Positions 22,956 to 32,117 of a stretch of DNA of 51,786 nucleotides are shown here, piece after piece. The notes under the pieces are model-generated. The model did no database searches. It was not told the origin of the DNA and saw nothing but the letters and a program-made list of their open reading frames with translations. The translations under genes were made by a program, and so were the position numbers. The stretch is from Ophiostoma sp. CBS 140.51 (Eukaryota > Ascomycota > Sordariomycetes > Ophiostomatales > Ophiostomataceae), in assembly GCA_029298735.1 (NCBI GenBank), contig JANSLP010000241.1, positions 1 to 51,786 of the forward strand. The letters run 5' to 3'. The first letter of the stretch is position 1. Each line of letters begins with the position of its first letter.

Positions 22956-23744
22956 ATGATCAAATTCACGGCTCTGGGCTTGGCTCTCGCCGCTTTGGCT
23001 GGCCAAACTTTGGCAGACTGTTCCCGCGACACGCTCTTGGCTGCCGCCGACGCCTACATGGCCGCCCAGATTGCCGGATCTGTGAGTGGCAGCGCCTTCC
23101 AGAAACTGCTCGACCCGGCCGTCACCTACCGCCAGAACAACAAGGCGGCCGATCTAGCGACGGGGCTTTTGAGCAAACCCTTGAAACTAGACCACAACCG
23201 TACGACTCTGGACACGACGCAGTGCGCCTCCTACACGGAGCTCGTGTCGACGGCCGGACCGTATGTCATTGGCACACAGCTGCGGCACGCGTCGGCTACC
23301 GATGCGGCGTCGCTCATCACATCGGTCGACATCATCGTCGCCACCACCGGCGACTGGGCCTTCAACGCCGCCAAGACGCTGCAGTACATCACACCAGAGG
23401 ATTGGGGCACTCTTGCCGAGAGTGATCGTAGTCCTCGCGCCCTCTTGCAGGCAGCAGCCGACGCTTACCTCGACATGTGGAGCAACTCGACGGCGATCAA
23501 TGCAGTCCCCTGGGGCACGCCGTGCGCGCGCACCGAAGGATCGGCGCATGTGACGCCGTCGTGCAAGTCCGGCGCGCCAACTACGGGAACGGCCGCAGGC
23601 AAGAACACAGACCGACGCTACGTGATTGACGAGACAGTGGGATCGTGCAATGCGTTTTGTGCGTTTGGCGGGCAGATGCCGGACAGCCACGAGTTCCGGC
23701 TGATTGCAGGGAAGCTGCGGCTGGTGCATACCATTACTGTGTAG
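22956..23744 (+). CDS. Secreted DUF8021-like protein
   Basis: An uninterrupted frame of 262 residues. A signal peptide spans about residues 1-20 (hydrophobic core, cleavage near TLA-D). The mature start, CSRDTLLAAADAYMAAQ, and the internal segments around LDHNRT and AGPYVIGTQ match my memory of the fungal DUF8021 family, small extracellular proteins of unknown activity with conserved Cys. Two tandem-like segments beginning LLAAADAY and LLQAAADAY suggest internal repetition of a helical unit. The start has an AAAAATGAT context. Function unknown. Confidence 0.75.
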   Translation: MIKFTALGLALAALAGQTLADCSRDTLLAAADAYMAAQIAGSVSGSAFQKLLDPAVTYRQNNKAADLATGLLSKPLKLDHNRTTLDTTQCASYTELVSTAGPYVIGTQLRHASATDAASLITSVDIIVATTGDWAFNAAKTLQYITPEDWGTLAESDRSPRALLQAAADAYLDMWSNSTAINAVPWGTPCARTEGSAHVTPSCKSGAPTTGTAAGKNTDRRYVIDETVGSCNAFCAFGGQMPDSHEFRLIAGKLRLVHTITV

Positions 23745-24366
23745 GGAGCAGGGTGCGTAGCAGGCAGATAGCAAGACAGACAATATGAACTTTGATCTAG
23801 ACTTGAGATGTATTGTGGAAACGTATTTTGCCGTACTCGTACCTGACATGCCGTGTCTGTACCGTGCGTACCGCTTGCACCTTGTTTACCGCCTCGTTGG
23901 AAGTTGGTCATTGGCCTGTTCCTGGATCAATTGAGGGGAAACGCAAAATAAAGCTTGAAGTGAGCGAGATTTGACCTCAGGCTGATGTGATATGGCGTTT
24001 GTTTATGAAGGGACTGTTTGTCAACCGGTCTCTCCAACGTCTTGAACCGGTCTTGGCCCGACACTCAGGCCTCGCCAACAGATAGCCTGGACAGGCTGGG
24101 CTAATGACGAAGTGCCTAATACCCAGTCATACGGTAAACTGAGGGGAAAGGCAGGTTGAGCCGTGTTCACGGGAGATGAGATGCAGCAAGAGAAGATGGA
24201 GGAGATCCTGGGTTCATCCATGGCAGTGGAGGCAGTGGATGTCCAGTGGAGATGTCCAAGAGTACTGTCGGTAGAGAGAGTATTTATTATGGACCTGTAC
24301 CGACATGTACCGATGAAAGCTTGTTTCGACAAGCTCAGCGATCATCAATTGCCTATCTTCAGCAGA
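23745..24366. other. Intergenic, promoter of the aldose epimerase gene
   Basis: No gene recognised. AACCGGTCT occurs twice (24023-24031 and 24045-24053). A TATTTATTAT stretch at 24281-24290, about 80 bp before the start codon, could act as a TATA element. Confidence 0.5.
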
Positions 24367-25638
24367 ATGCGCTCCACTTTGTTGTTTGTCCTCTCCGGCC
24401 TAGCCTTGGCTCAGGCCAGGGCTGTCCCTGCCCCGGCTGCCGACGGCCGCTACACCATCACCGCCAACGGCATCAAGGCGCAGTTCATCCCCTACGGCGC
24501 GACCCTGACCAACCTCTGGGTCAAGGACCGCAACGGAACCGAAACGGATGTCGTCTTGGGTTACGATGATGCCGCATACTATCGTAAGTTTGGTGTCTTC
24601 GCTTAGCTCGCAGAGGTGACAGTGATTGTTGCCCGACCTGCGGTTTGGGAATCTGCCACTCCTCACACGGCCTTCGGCCGCGTTCGTCGCTAACGCCTGC
24701 TACGCCTCTTAGCCAAAGACCCCGGCCACCCCGTCTACAACTCCATCCCTGGCCGCTACGTCTCCCGCATCGGCAACGCCACCTATACCCTGGACAACAC
24801 CACCTACAGCACCGAGAAAAATGACGGCGCCAACACTCTCCACAGCGGCACCAACAACTGGTCGTACCGCGTGTGGAATGTCACCGCCGTTGGAAACTCG
24901 AGTATCACATTCTCGATTTACGACGCCGCCGGCCAGGAAAAGGGTATGCCGGGCGACGTCACGGCCAACGTGACGTACACGCTGACGGCGGGCCGGATCG
25001 GCATTACCATGTGGGCGTCGGCCGATGCACGCACCCCCCTCATGCTGACCCACCACACGTACTTTAACTTGGATGCGTACAAGAACACGGCGTCGCCCAA
25101 AGTGTGGGACCACACACTGTACCTGCCCTACTCGAAGCGCTACCTCGAGGCTGACGATGGGGCCGTCCCCACGGGCAAGATCTTGACGGCGGCCCCGGGG
25201 GCTGTCAACGATTTCGCCTCCGCCGCCAACTTGTCACTGGGCCACGCTCAGGCCGACCCCAAGTTTGCCAGCAACTGCGGCGGTGGTGGACAGTGCGAGG
25301 GCTACAATGGGTACTTTTTGGCCGATAATGTTCCATCCGCGGACAGCGTGGTGGCCCGGTTGGCGGCCCCCTTTAACGGTATTGCGGCCGAGCTGCGGAC
25401 GAACCAGCCTGGTGTAACCATCTACACATGCAACTGGATGGACGGCACTGCCCTCCTCAAGAGCACACAGGGCTCGGCCAACGTCACCAAGGTCGGCCGC
25501 AGTTCGTGTGTCGCCATTGAGGCGCACGACTACCCGGATGCCATCAACCACCCCGAGTGGAACCGCACCAAGTACGAGATTGCCAACCCGGGCACCCCCT
25601 ACTTTTGGAACAGTTCGTGGACGTTCAGCACTTTCTGA
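24367..25638 (+). CDS. Secreted aldose 1-epimerase
   Basis: Two exons (24367-24583, 24713-25638) give 380 residues; the 129-bp intron has a GTAAGT donor, CTAAC branch and TTAG acceptor. A signal peptide spans about residues 1-18. The enzyme interconverts alpha and beta anomers of hexoses such as glucose or galactose. Family hallmarks are the early YGATLTNLWV segment, a LHSGTNNW-type segment, the catalytic His in HHTYFNL (His187) and the catalytic Glu in VAIEAHDY (Glu342). Extracellular forms are common in fungi and suit growth on plant sugars. Several N-X-S/T sites fit secretion. An AATAAA at 25694-25699 may serve as the poly(A) signal. Confidence 0.88.
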
Positions 25639-25727
25639 GCGTGGAGTAAAAAAAGGTAGCTTGTTCTCTTCTATGTCTCTATGTTAATTAGTCAATAAAC
25701 CCTGTTTACCTCGCTGCTACGCCATGC

Positions 25728-26840
25728 CTATGCCAGCGCCTTGATCTCCTTAATCTCCTCGCGTGTCTGCTCAATGATTTTGCCTGCATCCTCAACACTG
25801 CGGACAAGTCCAACACTCGCACTCACGTACGTAGCCACCCGGCCCTCGGAGCCCCAGGCGGCCTTGCCGCCCTCCTTGGCCGCCGCATCGTGTCTCACTT
25901 TGAGCTCGTCAAACGACACACCGGCCTTCTTGTCCGTCCAGCTTTGATTGAGGAGCCCGCGCGGACTCCACTTCTCTTCGGGCCAGCCAAACGTGCCCCG
26001 CAAATGGTTGTACAGGTGCGTCCGCCCTGTATTGGCGGCTCCGTCTGTGGCTCGCACGACTTCTGCCTGGTACGCCGGGTTCACTCTGGCTTCGGTGGCT
26101 GCCAGGAACCGCGTGCCCATGGCCACACCTGCGGCGCCCAGCCCCAAAGCGGCAACGGCGCCACGGCCGTCTGCAATGCCGCCGGCGCCAATCAACGGTA
26201 CACTGTGGCCGTTTTGGGAGAGAGCATCAGCGACTTCCGGCAGTAGGCTGATGAGACCGATACCATCGCTCGTCCGGCCGTGCCCGCCGGCCTCGGCTCC
26301 CTGTAGGACCAGAGCGTCGGCTCCCGACGTGTGGGCGGCCTCCAGTGCTTCCCTCAACGTGCCGACCTGGATCCACACCTGTGTGCCCGGCGAGGCTTTA
26401 CGGAGTGCTGTGGTCCACTGATCCAGTTGGGCCTGGCCATCTTTGGGCGCGAAGAGCCAGACCGCACAGGGGCGGTGGGCCGAGACGGCGGCTGTGGCAC
26501 TCTCAAGGTTGCCGTTCCAGACTTGGAAGCCGACGCCGATGGGCAAAAGTGTCGGCGCAGCCGACGATGAAGAGGACGGCGTCTTCGACGCCTGCGCCAA
26601 CGGCTTCGCCGCCAACAACGACTTTGCATCCGCGAGATCCTTTGTCGACGACTCTGGCGATTCACCCGGCCCGATAAAGCCGAGTCCACCGGCGCGGGCA
26701 ATCGCCACAGCCATGGCCGGCCCCGAGAAGACCCGCATGGGCGCGCCAATCAGGAGAGGCGAAGTCGTCCATGGGAACAGCTCGGCTAGCCGGGCGCGGT
26801 GCTCGACGGCACGGCGGGCTGCTTGGAGGGGGAGGGACAT
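25728..26840 (-). CDS. Nitronate monooxygenase (2-nitropropane dioxygenase family)
   Basis: A single-exon frame of 370 residues, convergent with the epimerase gene (about 90 bp apart). These FMN-dependent TIM-barrel enzymes oxidise alkyl nitronates such as propionate 3-nitronate, a plant toxin. Seen here: the N-terminal IGAPMRVFSG and ARAGGLGFIG segments, then GAEAGGHGR, and the phosphate-binding stretch GAGGIADGRG, all typical of the fold. No signal peptide, so it is intracellular. Exact substrate is unproved; related fungal enzymes differ in range. Start is the first Met and gives the usual N terminus. Confidence 0.85.
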   Translation of the reverse strand: MSLPLQAARRAVEHRARLAELFPWTTSPLLIGAPMRVFSGPAMAVAIARAGGLGFIGPGESPESSTKDLADAKSLLAAKPLAQASKTPSSSSSAAPTLLPIGVGFQVWNGNLESATAAVSAHRPCAVWLFAPKDGQAQLDQWTTALRKASPGTQVWIQVGTLREALEAAHTSGADALVLQGAEAGGHGRTSDGIGLISLLPEVADALSQNGHSVPLIGAGGIADGRGAVAALGLGAAGVAMGTRFLAATEARVNPAYQAEVVRATDGAANTGRTHLYNHLRGTFGWPEEKWSPRGLLNQSWTDKKAGVSFDELKVRHDAAAKEGGKAAWGSEGRVATYVSASVGLVRSVEDAGKIIEQTREEIKEIKALA

Positions 26841-28028
26841 GGCGACGTAGCGGAGCGCGTAGCGCGGAGCGTTCCACGGAACAAGTGCGAAAGGAGAAGA
26901 GGAAGTGGAGGGGAGAGAAAGTGGGTACTCTTGGACGGTATTAATTACCAGAATAGGAGATGTTGCTGTTCACGGCGATGGTGCTCTTTTGCTATCGCTA
27001 TCGTGAAAGACGCGGGGTCAGATGGTTTGGCGTCAAGTTGGTGTCAGTTTGGTGTCTGTCTCCAGCGTCAATTGCGACCGAGATGATGATTCGTGCGGGA
27101 ATCTTTCCGCTTTGGTGTTGTATTCAAGATGAGGCCTGCCTCGATCGCTATCGTACCGGACAGTGGCCGTTGAGTTTGTTGTCCTTCGTTGTGTGTGACC
27201 GCTGATAGCATCCCGTCTTCTGCGCCATCTGCGGGGAGCTTGGCAAATATGTAGTGACTCTTTTAGGGGAGGACCTCCGCGGAAAAAGCTGGCCGTCGTC
27301 GCCGTTTCGGCCGCTAAAGCTGTACGAAACAAGCAACAAACAGCAACGATTGGCATGACGTCGTTGCGGCCGTCGGCCCAGCGGGTCGCCCAGATGTCAC
27401 AGCGGGCGGCGCCAGGCGTTGAGACCCACTGACAATGTCAACCTACAGCGTGTTCTACAGCAGTCACAGCAGATCCCTCGCACTAACAGCCCTAAAGCAG
27501 CCAACGACAGGCCGTCGAATTGGCATTTGTTATCGGTCAACCTTGGTCTACTTTTTGACGACTGTGACTCGTACCTCAACCCTGACCCTTGACTCTCAGG
27601 GTTCTTTTGTCTTTCTGACGCCCTTTGACACATTTGAAATAAGAATTAGACTCAACCAAAATAAGCAAAATAAGCTTGGTCTGGTTCGTCCGGTCTTATG
27701 CTGGTCTTTTGCTGGTTTGGTTTGTCTGATTTGTCTTGCCAACCGTGTTTCGTCTGGTTTTGATCTTGTCATCTTGCATATCTCCCAATTTGGCAGTTCG
27801 AACCGTTGGTCTTTTCTCTTCTTAGACCTTCTTGAGTCACAATCAAACAAGTAACCCCCAGCTTTTGGATCTTTTGTGTCGGCGATAAGGCCGATGGACT
27901 CTCCTCTCGTTTGTCATCCTGTTTAAAGGGGACCTGGTACCCATGATAAACAAAACGTTGACTCTATCGTTCTCTGCTTTGAAATTGTCAGTACAGTCCC
28001 ATCACTTCCTCACCTTGTCACACCCACC
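26841..28028. other. Divergent promoter region, 1.19 kb
   Basis: It lies between the divergent nitronate monooxygenase (minus) and PaiB-like (plus) genes. Just upstream of the monooxygenase ATG are two direct copies of GCGGAGCG (26850-26857 and 26864-26871) and a short palindrome GTTCCACGGAAC (26871-26882). Around 27650-27740 is a low-complexity GGT/TTG-rich stretch. The frame at 27435-27854 is low-complexity and not credible as a gene. Confidence 0.5.
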
Positions 28029-28850
28029 ATGTATCAGCGCAACGAACACGCCGAGACCAGCTTGGTCGCCCTGAGGCAACTCATCCGCGACAACCCACTG
28101 GGCCAACTGACCACCGCGATCACCGCCGACGGCTTCCCCCTGATCCAGAGCTCGCATATTCCCTGGGTTGTTGCCGTCGATGATGAGTCCAGCGAGACCG
28201 AAAAGGGTCGTCTGCTGGGCCATATGGCCAAGGCCAACCCGCAAGTCAAGACCATGCTGGCGTCGGTAGAGGGCAAGCCGGCCGCCACGCCGGGTGTCAG
28301 CGCTCTCGAGCAGGAAGTTCTGGTCGTCTTCACATCCGCCATCCAGCACTACGTCACCCCCAAGTTTTACACCGAAACAAAACCCATGACGGCTAAGGTC
28401 GTGCCCACATGGAACTATGCCACCGCTCACGTCCGCGGCAAGGCGACCATCTACTACGGCGCGGGCCCGCCGTCGGGCGCCACCACCAACGTGGCAGCCA
28501 ATGACTTTTTGGAGAAACAGCTCGATTTACTGTCCGACTACAGTGAGCAGGTCATTATGGACTACACCGGCGAGGGCGACCGGCCCATTCCCTGGAAAGT
28601 CGCTGATGCCCCTGGCCCGTACTTGGATATCATGCGCAAGAACATCATTGGCATCGAAATCGAAATCACAGAGCTCGTGGGCAAGTACAAGATGAGCCAG
28701 GAGATGCGTGCCGGTGACCGCCAGGGTGTGGTGGCCGGCTTTGGCAAATTGGGCACAGAGACGGCCACGGCTATGTCCGCCATTGTTGCCGAGAAGGACA
28801 AGGCGACGACTGCGGCGAAGGCAGCTAAAGCGGCGGTGAAAGCAGAATGA
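28029..28850 (+). CDS. PaiB-like FMN-binding protein
   Basis: A single-exon frame of 273 residues. It matches the FMN-binding split-barrel family named after Bacillus PaiB: an N-terminal MYxRxEH-type start, LIRDNPLGQLTT, an SSHIPW segment, a LLGHMAKANPQ segment, and FTSAIQHYVTPKFY followed by VPTWNYATAHVRG. Fungal members are called negative transcriptional regulators by homology, but a flavin-dependent oxidoreductase or ligand-binding role is just as likely. The C terminus (about residues 250-273) is an Ala/Lys-rich helix not typical of bacterial PaiB. Cytosolic or nuclear location is inferred from the lack of a signal peptide. The start context CACCATG is good. Confidence 0.85.
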   Translation: MYQRNEHAETSLVALRQLIRDNPLGQLTTAITADGFPLIQSSHIPWVVAVDDESSETEKGRLLGHMAKANPQVKTMLASVEGKPAATPGVSALEQEVLVVFTSAIQHYVTPKFYTETKPMTAKVVPTWNYATAHVRGKATIYYGAGPPSGATTNVAANDFLEKQLDLLSDYSEQVIMDYTGEGDRPIPWKVADAPGPYLDIMRKNIIGIEIEITELVGKYKMSQEMRAGDRQGVVAGFGKLGTETATAMSAIVAEKDKATTAAKAAKAAVKAE

Positions 28851-29042
28851 TGCTAAGTATGACGATTGGATATTAGCCATACATATACCATACGTAATTT
28901 AATCAATTCAACATTATCAACTTCTTTTGTCAGGTCGTGAACGTGAGAGAGTGTTCATTATGGTGGAAGACAAGTCCCCACTTTTATCTTGTGCTAATGC
29001 TACCCATATATACCCTAAAAGTAGTTGCGATGTCAACAACAA
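28851..29042. other. Short spacer before tRNA-Tyr
   Basis: AT-rich spacer after the PaiB-like gene; nothing recognised. Confidence 0.4.
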
Positions 29043-29133
29043 CTCCTGGTGGTCTAGTTGGTTTATGGCGTCGGACTGTAATTGCACACACAATAATATC
29101 CGAATGTCGGGCGTTCGATTCGCCCCCGGGAGA
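29043..29133 (+). tRNA. tRNA-Tyr(GUA) with a 16-nt intron
   Basis: A full cloverleaf of 91 nt, 75 after splicing. The acceptor stem CTCCTGG/CCGGGAG has one G-U pair; the T stem GGGCG/CGCCC is perfect. The anticodon stem TCGGA/TCCGA encloses CTGTAA plus an intron (29082-29097) inserted after position 37, the canonical eukaryotic place. The anticodon GTA reads tyrosine codons. Nuclear tRNA-Tyr genes of fungi nearly always carry such an intron. A T6 terminator follows. Confidence 0.95.
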
Positions 29134-29134
29134 A

Positions 29135-29140
29135 TTTTTT
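29135..29140 (+). terminator. Pol III terminator of tRNA-Tyr
   Basis: Six T residues start two bases past the 3' end of the tRNA, the standard RNA polymerase III stop signal. Confidence 0.85.
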
Positions 29141-29650
29141 GCATCTCGTAACTTTTTTTTTCGCTCACCATTTTTGATCGTATGCAAGTGATTTTGGTAT
29201 CAAATTGTATATTTTGTCGTCTGGATTTTTTTGGCCTGATTTGAAGAACAATTTTCATTGTGAATTCGTATCAACATCTGTCCCTCTTGGACTTTTTTGT
29301 TGACTCTTTTATCTGAGGAGAACAAAACCAGCAACGAAAAGGGGTTCAAAGTAAAACAAGACAGCAACAAACATTGTATCAAAGTACAAAAGCTGCAGAC
29401 ATATTTCGTCTTGTTTCTTTTGGTCATCATTTCATCCAATATTTAGTTGGCGTTACAACCCCTTAGTGACATCACCTGATTAGTCACTAGAACGGTGTCG
29501 CCTCCATCGCCCCTCATCAACACCAGTTTGATCAACAGCCTCATCTAGTTCAAGCCTCGTCATATGTAAATCTGCCTACTTATTAAATCCTGACAAAAGA
29601 CAGCATTGACACGCCATTGGCTCAAACACTAGACTAACCCTCCACTCACC
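29141..29650. other. Intergenic, promoter of the APH-like gene
   Basis: No coding sequence recognised. T-rich after the tRNA, then mixed sequence with a C/A-rich leader before the ATG at 29651. Confidence 0.5.
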
Positions 29651-30529
29651 ATGTCGGGCGCCTCCGGCAAACCCTCCTCGTCGGCGACATACAAGGCCTT
29701 GGTTCGCAAGAAAAGAATCGAAAAGGGCTTGCCCGTTTCGCCAACGCCCTCGGAGCTGGAGCGCGATAACATCGTCGAAGACAATGCGGACATTTTATCT
29801 AACGTCTTTGGCCGCATGATCACCTTGCATCCTGGTAACATCATCAAGAAGTCAGGAAGGGGCGTCTGTCTCGGTGAGGCCGACGCGATGAAAGCGGCGG
29901 CCGCTGGAGGCGTGCCAGTGCCTGAAGTGTTTGGAACCGAAACAACACCTGAAGGCCGATTTCGCATATCAATGAGCTATATAGAAGGCCAGACGCTGTC
30001 AGAGGTGTGGCCTGACTTGTCCGACGACGAGAGGAAGGGATACTGTCGGCAGATACGGGCCATCCTCAACACGATGCGAACCATTCCACCACTAGACTTC
30101 ATCGGCGCCTGCGACGGCAAAGAGATTAGAGACGCCCGAAACTATCACACATACAAAGCACCAACCTGTGCCGACGAGAACGCCTTCAACGAATACCTGC
30201 TGGCGGCTATTCACACAAAAGCTACACCACCTGGTGTGCGGACGGCTTTTGCTCAGCGACTACAAAAGCAGCCGGCCCATCGTATCATCCTGACCCACGG
30301 AGACCTGGCACCACGCAACATTATGGTGCGCGGCGGCAAGATCGTCGCACTCATCGACTGGGAAGATGCCGGCTGGTACCCCGAGTACTGGGAGTACGTC
30401 AAGTTCTTCCAGCGCATAAGGAGCAACAAGGAAGAAGGTTGGGCAACGTACGCCGACGACATTTTTGAAAACACATACCCAGACGAGCTCGTCGACTACA
30501 TTGCCATCTCACGGTATCAGAATCCGTAG
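29651..30529 (+). CDS. APH-fold phosphotransferase (kinase-like)
   Basis: A single-exon frame of 292 residues. It has the aminoglycoside phosphotransferase / choline kinase fold: a catalytic loop HGDLAPRN (His216 to Asn223, Asp218 as base) and the metal-binding DWEDAGWYPEYWE segment (Asp236). A VPEVFG-type linker and MSYIEGQTLSEVW hinge come before them. The N-terminal phosphate loop is replaced by a basic, poorly conserved stretch, as is common in fungal members. Fungal genomes hold dozens of these; substrates are mostly unknown, so drug resistance should not be assumed. No signal peptide; cytosolic. It is convergent with the SDR gene downstream (68 bp). Confidence 0.85.
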   Translation: MSGASGKPSSSATYKALVRKKRIEKGLPVSPTPSELERDNIVEDNADILSNVFGRMITLHPGNIIKKSGRGVCLGEADAMKAAAAGGVPVPEVFGTETTPEGRFRISMSYIEGQTLSEVWPDLSDDERKGYCRQIRAILNTMRTIPPLDFIGACDGKEIRDARNYHTYKAPTCADENAFNEYLLAAIHTKATPPGVRTAFAQRLQKQPAHRIILTHGDLAPRNIMVRGGKIVALIDWEDAGWYPEYWEYVKFFQRIRSNKEEGWATYADDIFENTYPDELVDYIAISRYQNP

Positions 30530-30597
30530 GCAGAAGGTGGTGATTGACAGTTTTAATCACGTTGTATGTACATGTTGTCTGTCTGCTACGCACCGGC

Positions 30598-31469
30598 TCA
30601 GGTTGGCGGCGGCACACCAATCGTCATCCCACCGTCCACGCATAGCACCTGCCCCGTCATCCACTGCGACTCGGGCATGCACAGAAACACAATGGCGCCC
30701 GCAATATCGGCCGGCTTGCCCAGCCGCGGCCACGGGGTAGCTCGCTCCATCAGTGACCGGATACTGTCGCTCTCCAGGTTGCCGCGCGCCATGCCCGTGG
30801 CCACCACACCGGGAGCCACGCAGTTGATGTTCACCGAATCCTTGGCATGGTCCAGAGCGCCAGCCCGCGTCATGTGGTTCACCGATGCTTTTGTTGCCGA
30901 ATAAGCAACTTCGCCGGGGAAACCAGTGACGCCCGCACACGAGGAGACATTCACAATGCGGCCGCGACTGCCCCAGACAGGGTCGATCTCTTGCTTTAGG
31001 AATTGGCGAATAGCCAGCCTGTTCATTCTGGCAGTGCCCAGCGTGTTAACTGCCACCATCTTGGCCCACAAATCTTCGTCTTCATCGCCAAAGAGGCGGA
31101 ACGTTGTCCAGTAGCCGGCGCAGTTGACGACGATGTCGAGGCGGCCATACGTCGCGACCGTCTTCTCGAAGACTGCGTCTACCTGAGCAACATCGGCGAT
31201 GTCGACAGCCTGGAAGATGGCCTCGCCACCCTTGGCGGCAATGACTTCCGGCGTCGTCTTGTCCAGGTCCGCCTCGAAGCCGCGCGGGTTGGGCTTTTCC
31301 TGCAGGTCGGCGCAGACGATTTTGGCGCCGCGTTCAGCAAGGGAAATGGCCGTGGCGCGGCCCACTGGAGGCGTCAGTCACTGTTGTCAACTTATGAGGA
31401 GGGAGAAGACTTACTGCCCGACGATGCGCCCGTGATGAGGGCCACCTTTCCTGTTAGTGGGAGTGCCAT
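30598..31469 (-). CDS. Short-chain dehydrogenase/reductase (1)
   Basis: Two exons (31469-31415 and 31364-30598, minus strand) with a 50-bp intron (31365-31414, GTAAGT donor, CAG acceptor) give 273 residues. Splicing restores the cofactor-binding motif TGASSGMG (residues 13-20), cut in two by the intron. NCAG follows near 100, and the active site is Ser about 160, Tyr173 and Lys177 (YSATK). This is a classical SDR using NAD(P)H; the Asp in the CADLQEKP segment after the second strand favours NAD(H), as an inference. Substrate unknown. The ATG at 31469 is the first Met and gives a standard SDR N terminus. The gene is divergent from the 563-residue orphan. Confidence 0.9.
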
Positions 31470-32117
31470 AGTGTCTGTAATTAATTTTCAAAGAAAAAAG
31501 AATTCAGAGACTAGAATAAGATGTCGTGAACAAGTCCACTTCAGTTGCAATAATGTGCACGTCCTTTCCTAATAAAGAAAGCATTTAAATACGATTTGCT
31601 GCCCTAGAGAACCGACGTCACCGCGGCAGACAGAGTTAGTTCCCATCCATGTGCTTCTCCTGACAAATTCAGCATGCACGACACGGCCCTTTTCCGAAAG
31701 AGTAGCTCCATTGACTGTGACCGTTGATGATGCGGGGGGAGAACATGGAGAACATTAAACGTGGTGATGAGATGCACCGAAGTTCGTCCGTTACGTTAGC
31801 TAAGTAGTGCTATTTGAACAGTACCTGGACCCCGGAAGTAGTGCGCACAGTGTAAGTCATACAGTGTCTTTAGCGCCGCAAATACAGTGAGCCAATCACT
31901 GTATTACATCGCATCGAGTACACCGTGCTGGTGATGTCGACATCGTTACTCAGCTTTTTGAGCCAACAGAAAAGCTTTAGCACCAGGGCACGTGGCATCA
32001 GGAGAAGGATACGTGTGAACTTTGAAGCATTGTCGAGATAAAATTGTTCTCAACTGTGCCATCATCTTGATGGTTTCATCTTGCTTTCCATCTCGTTTTA
32101 TCATCACCACCGCCAAA
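31470..32117. other. Divergent promoter between SDR (1) and the orphan gene
   Basis: A 648-bp spacer shared by two divergent genes. It contains a perfect 10-bp inverted repeat and half-site copies (separate entry), and an ACGTCA word near 31614. No coding sequence is recognised. Confidence 0.55.
31846..31905. promoter_or_regulatory. Inverted repeat around CCAAT plus half-sites
   Basis: AATACAGTGA (31881-31890) and TCACTGTATT (31896-31905) are perfect 10-bp arms separated by five bases, so that a CCAAT pentamer spans the centre. Two further copies of the half-site lie just upstream in direct orientation: CACAGTG at 31846-31852 and ATACAGTG at 31859-31866. A dyad with extra half-sites is how dimeric regulators such as Zn2Cys6 or bZIP proteins often bind; the CCAAT core would suit the HAP/CBC complex. 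The factor is unknown. Confidence 0.5.

Noticed and set aside
23187..23849. 220-residue minus-strand frame opposite the DUF8021-like gene
   Set aside because: Arg-rich shadow; the plus strand has a signal peptide and family segments.
27435..27854. 139-residue plus-strand frame in the divergent promoter region
   Set aside because: Low-complexity Leu/Phe/Ser composition from a GGT/TTG-rich stretch, no splice signals or family likeness.
29651..30529. Antibiotic-resistance call for the APH-fold gene
   Set aside because: The fold is shared by many fungal kinases of unknown substrate; nothing in the sequence points to aminoglycosides.
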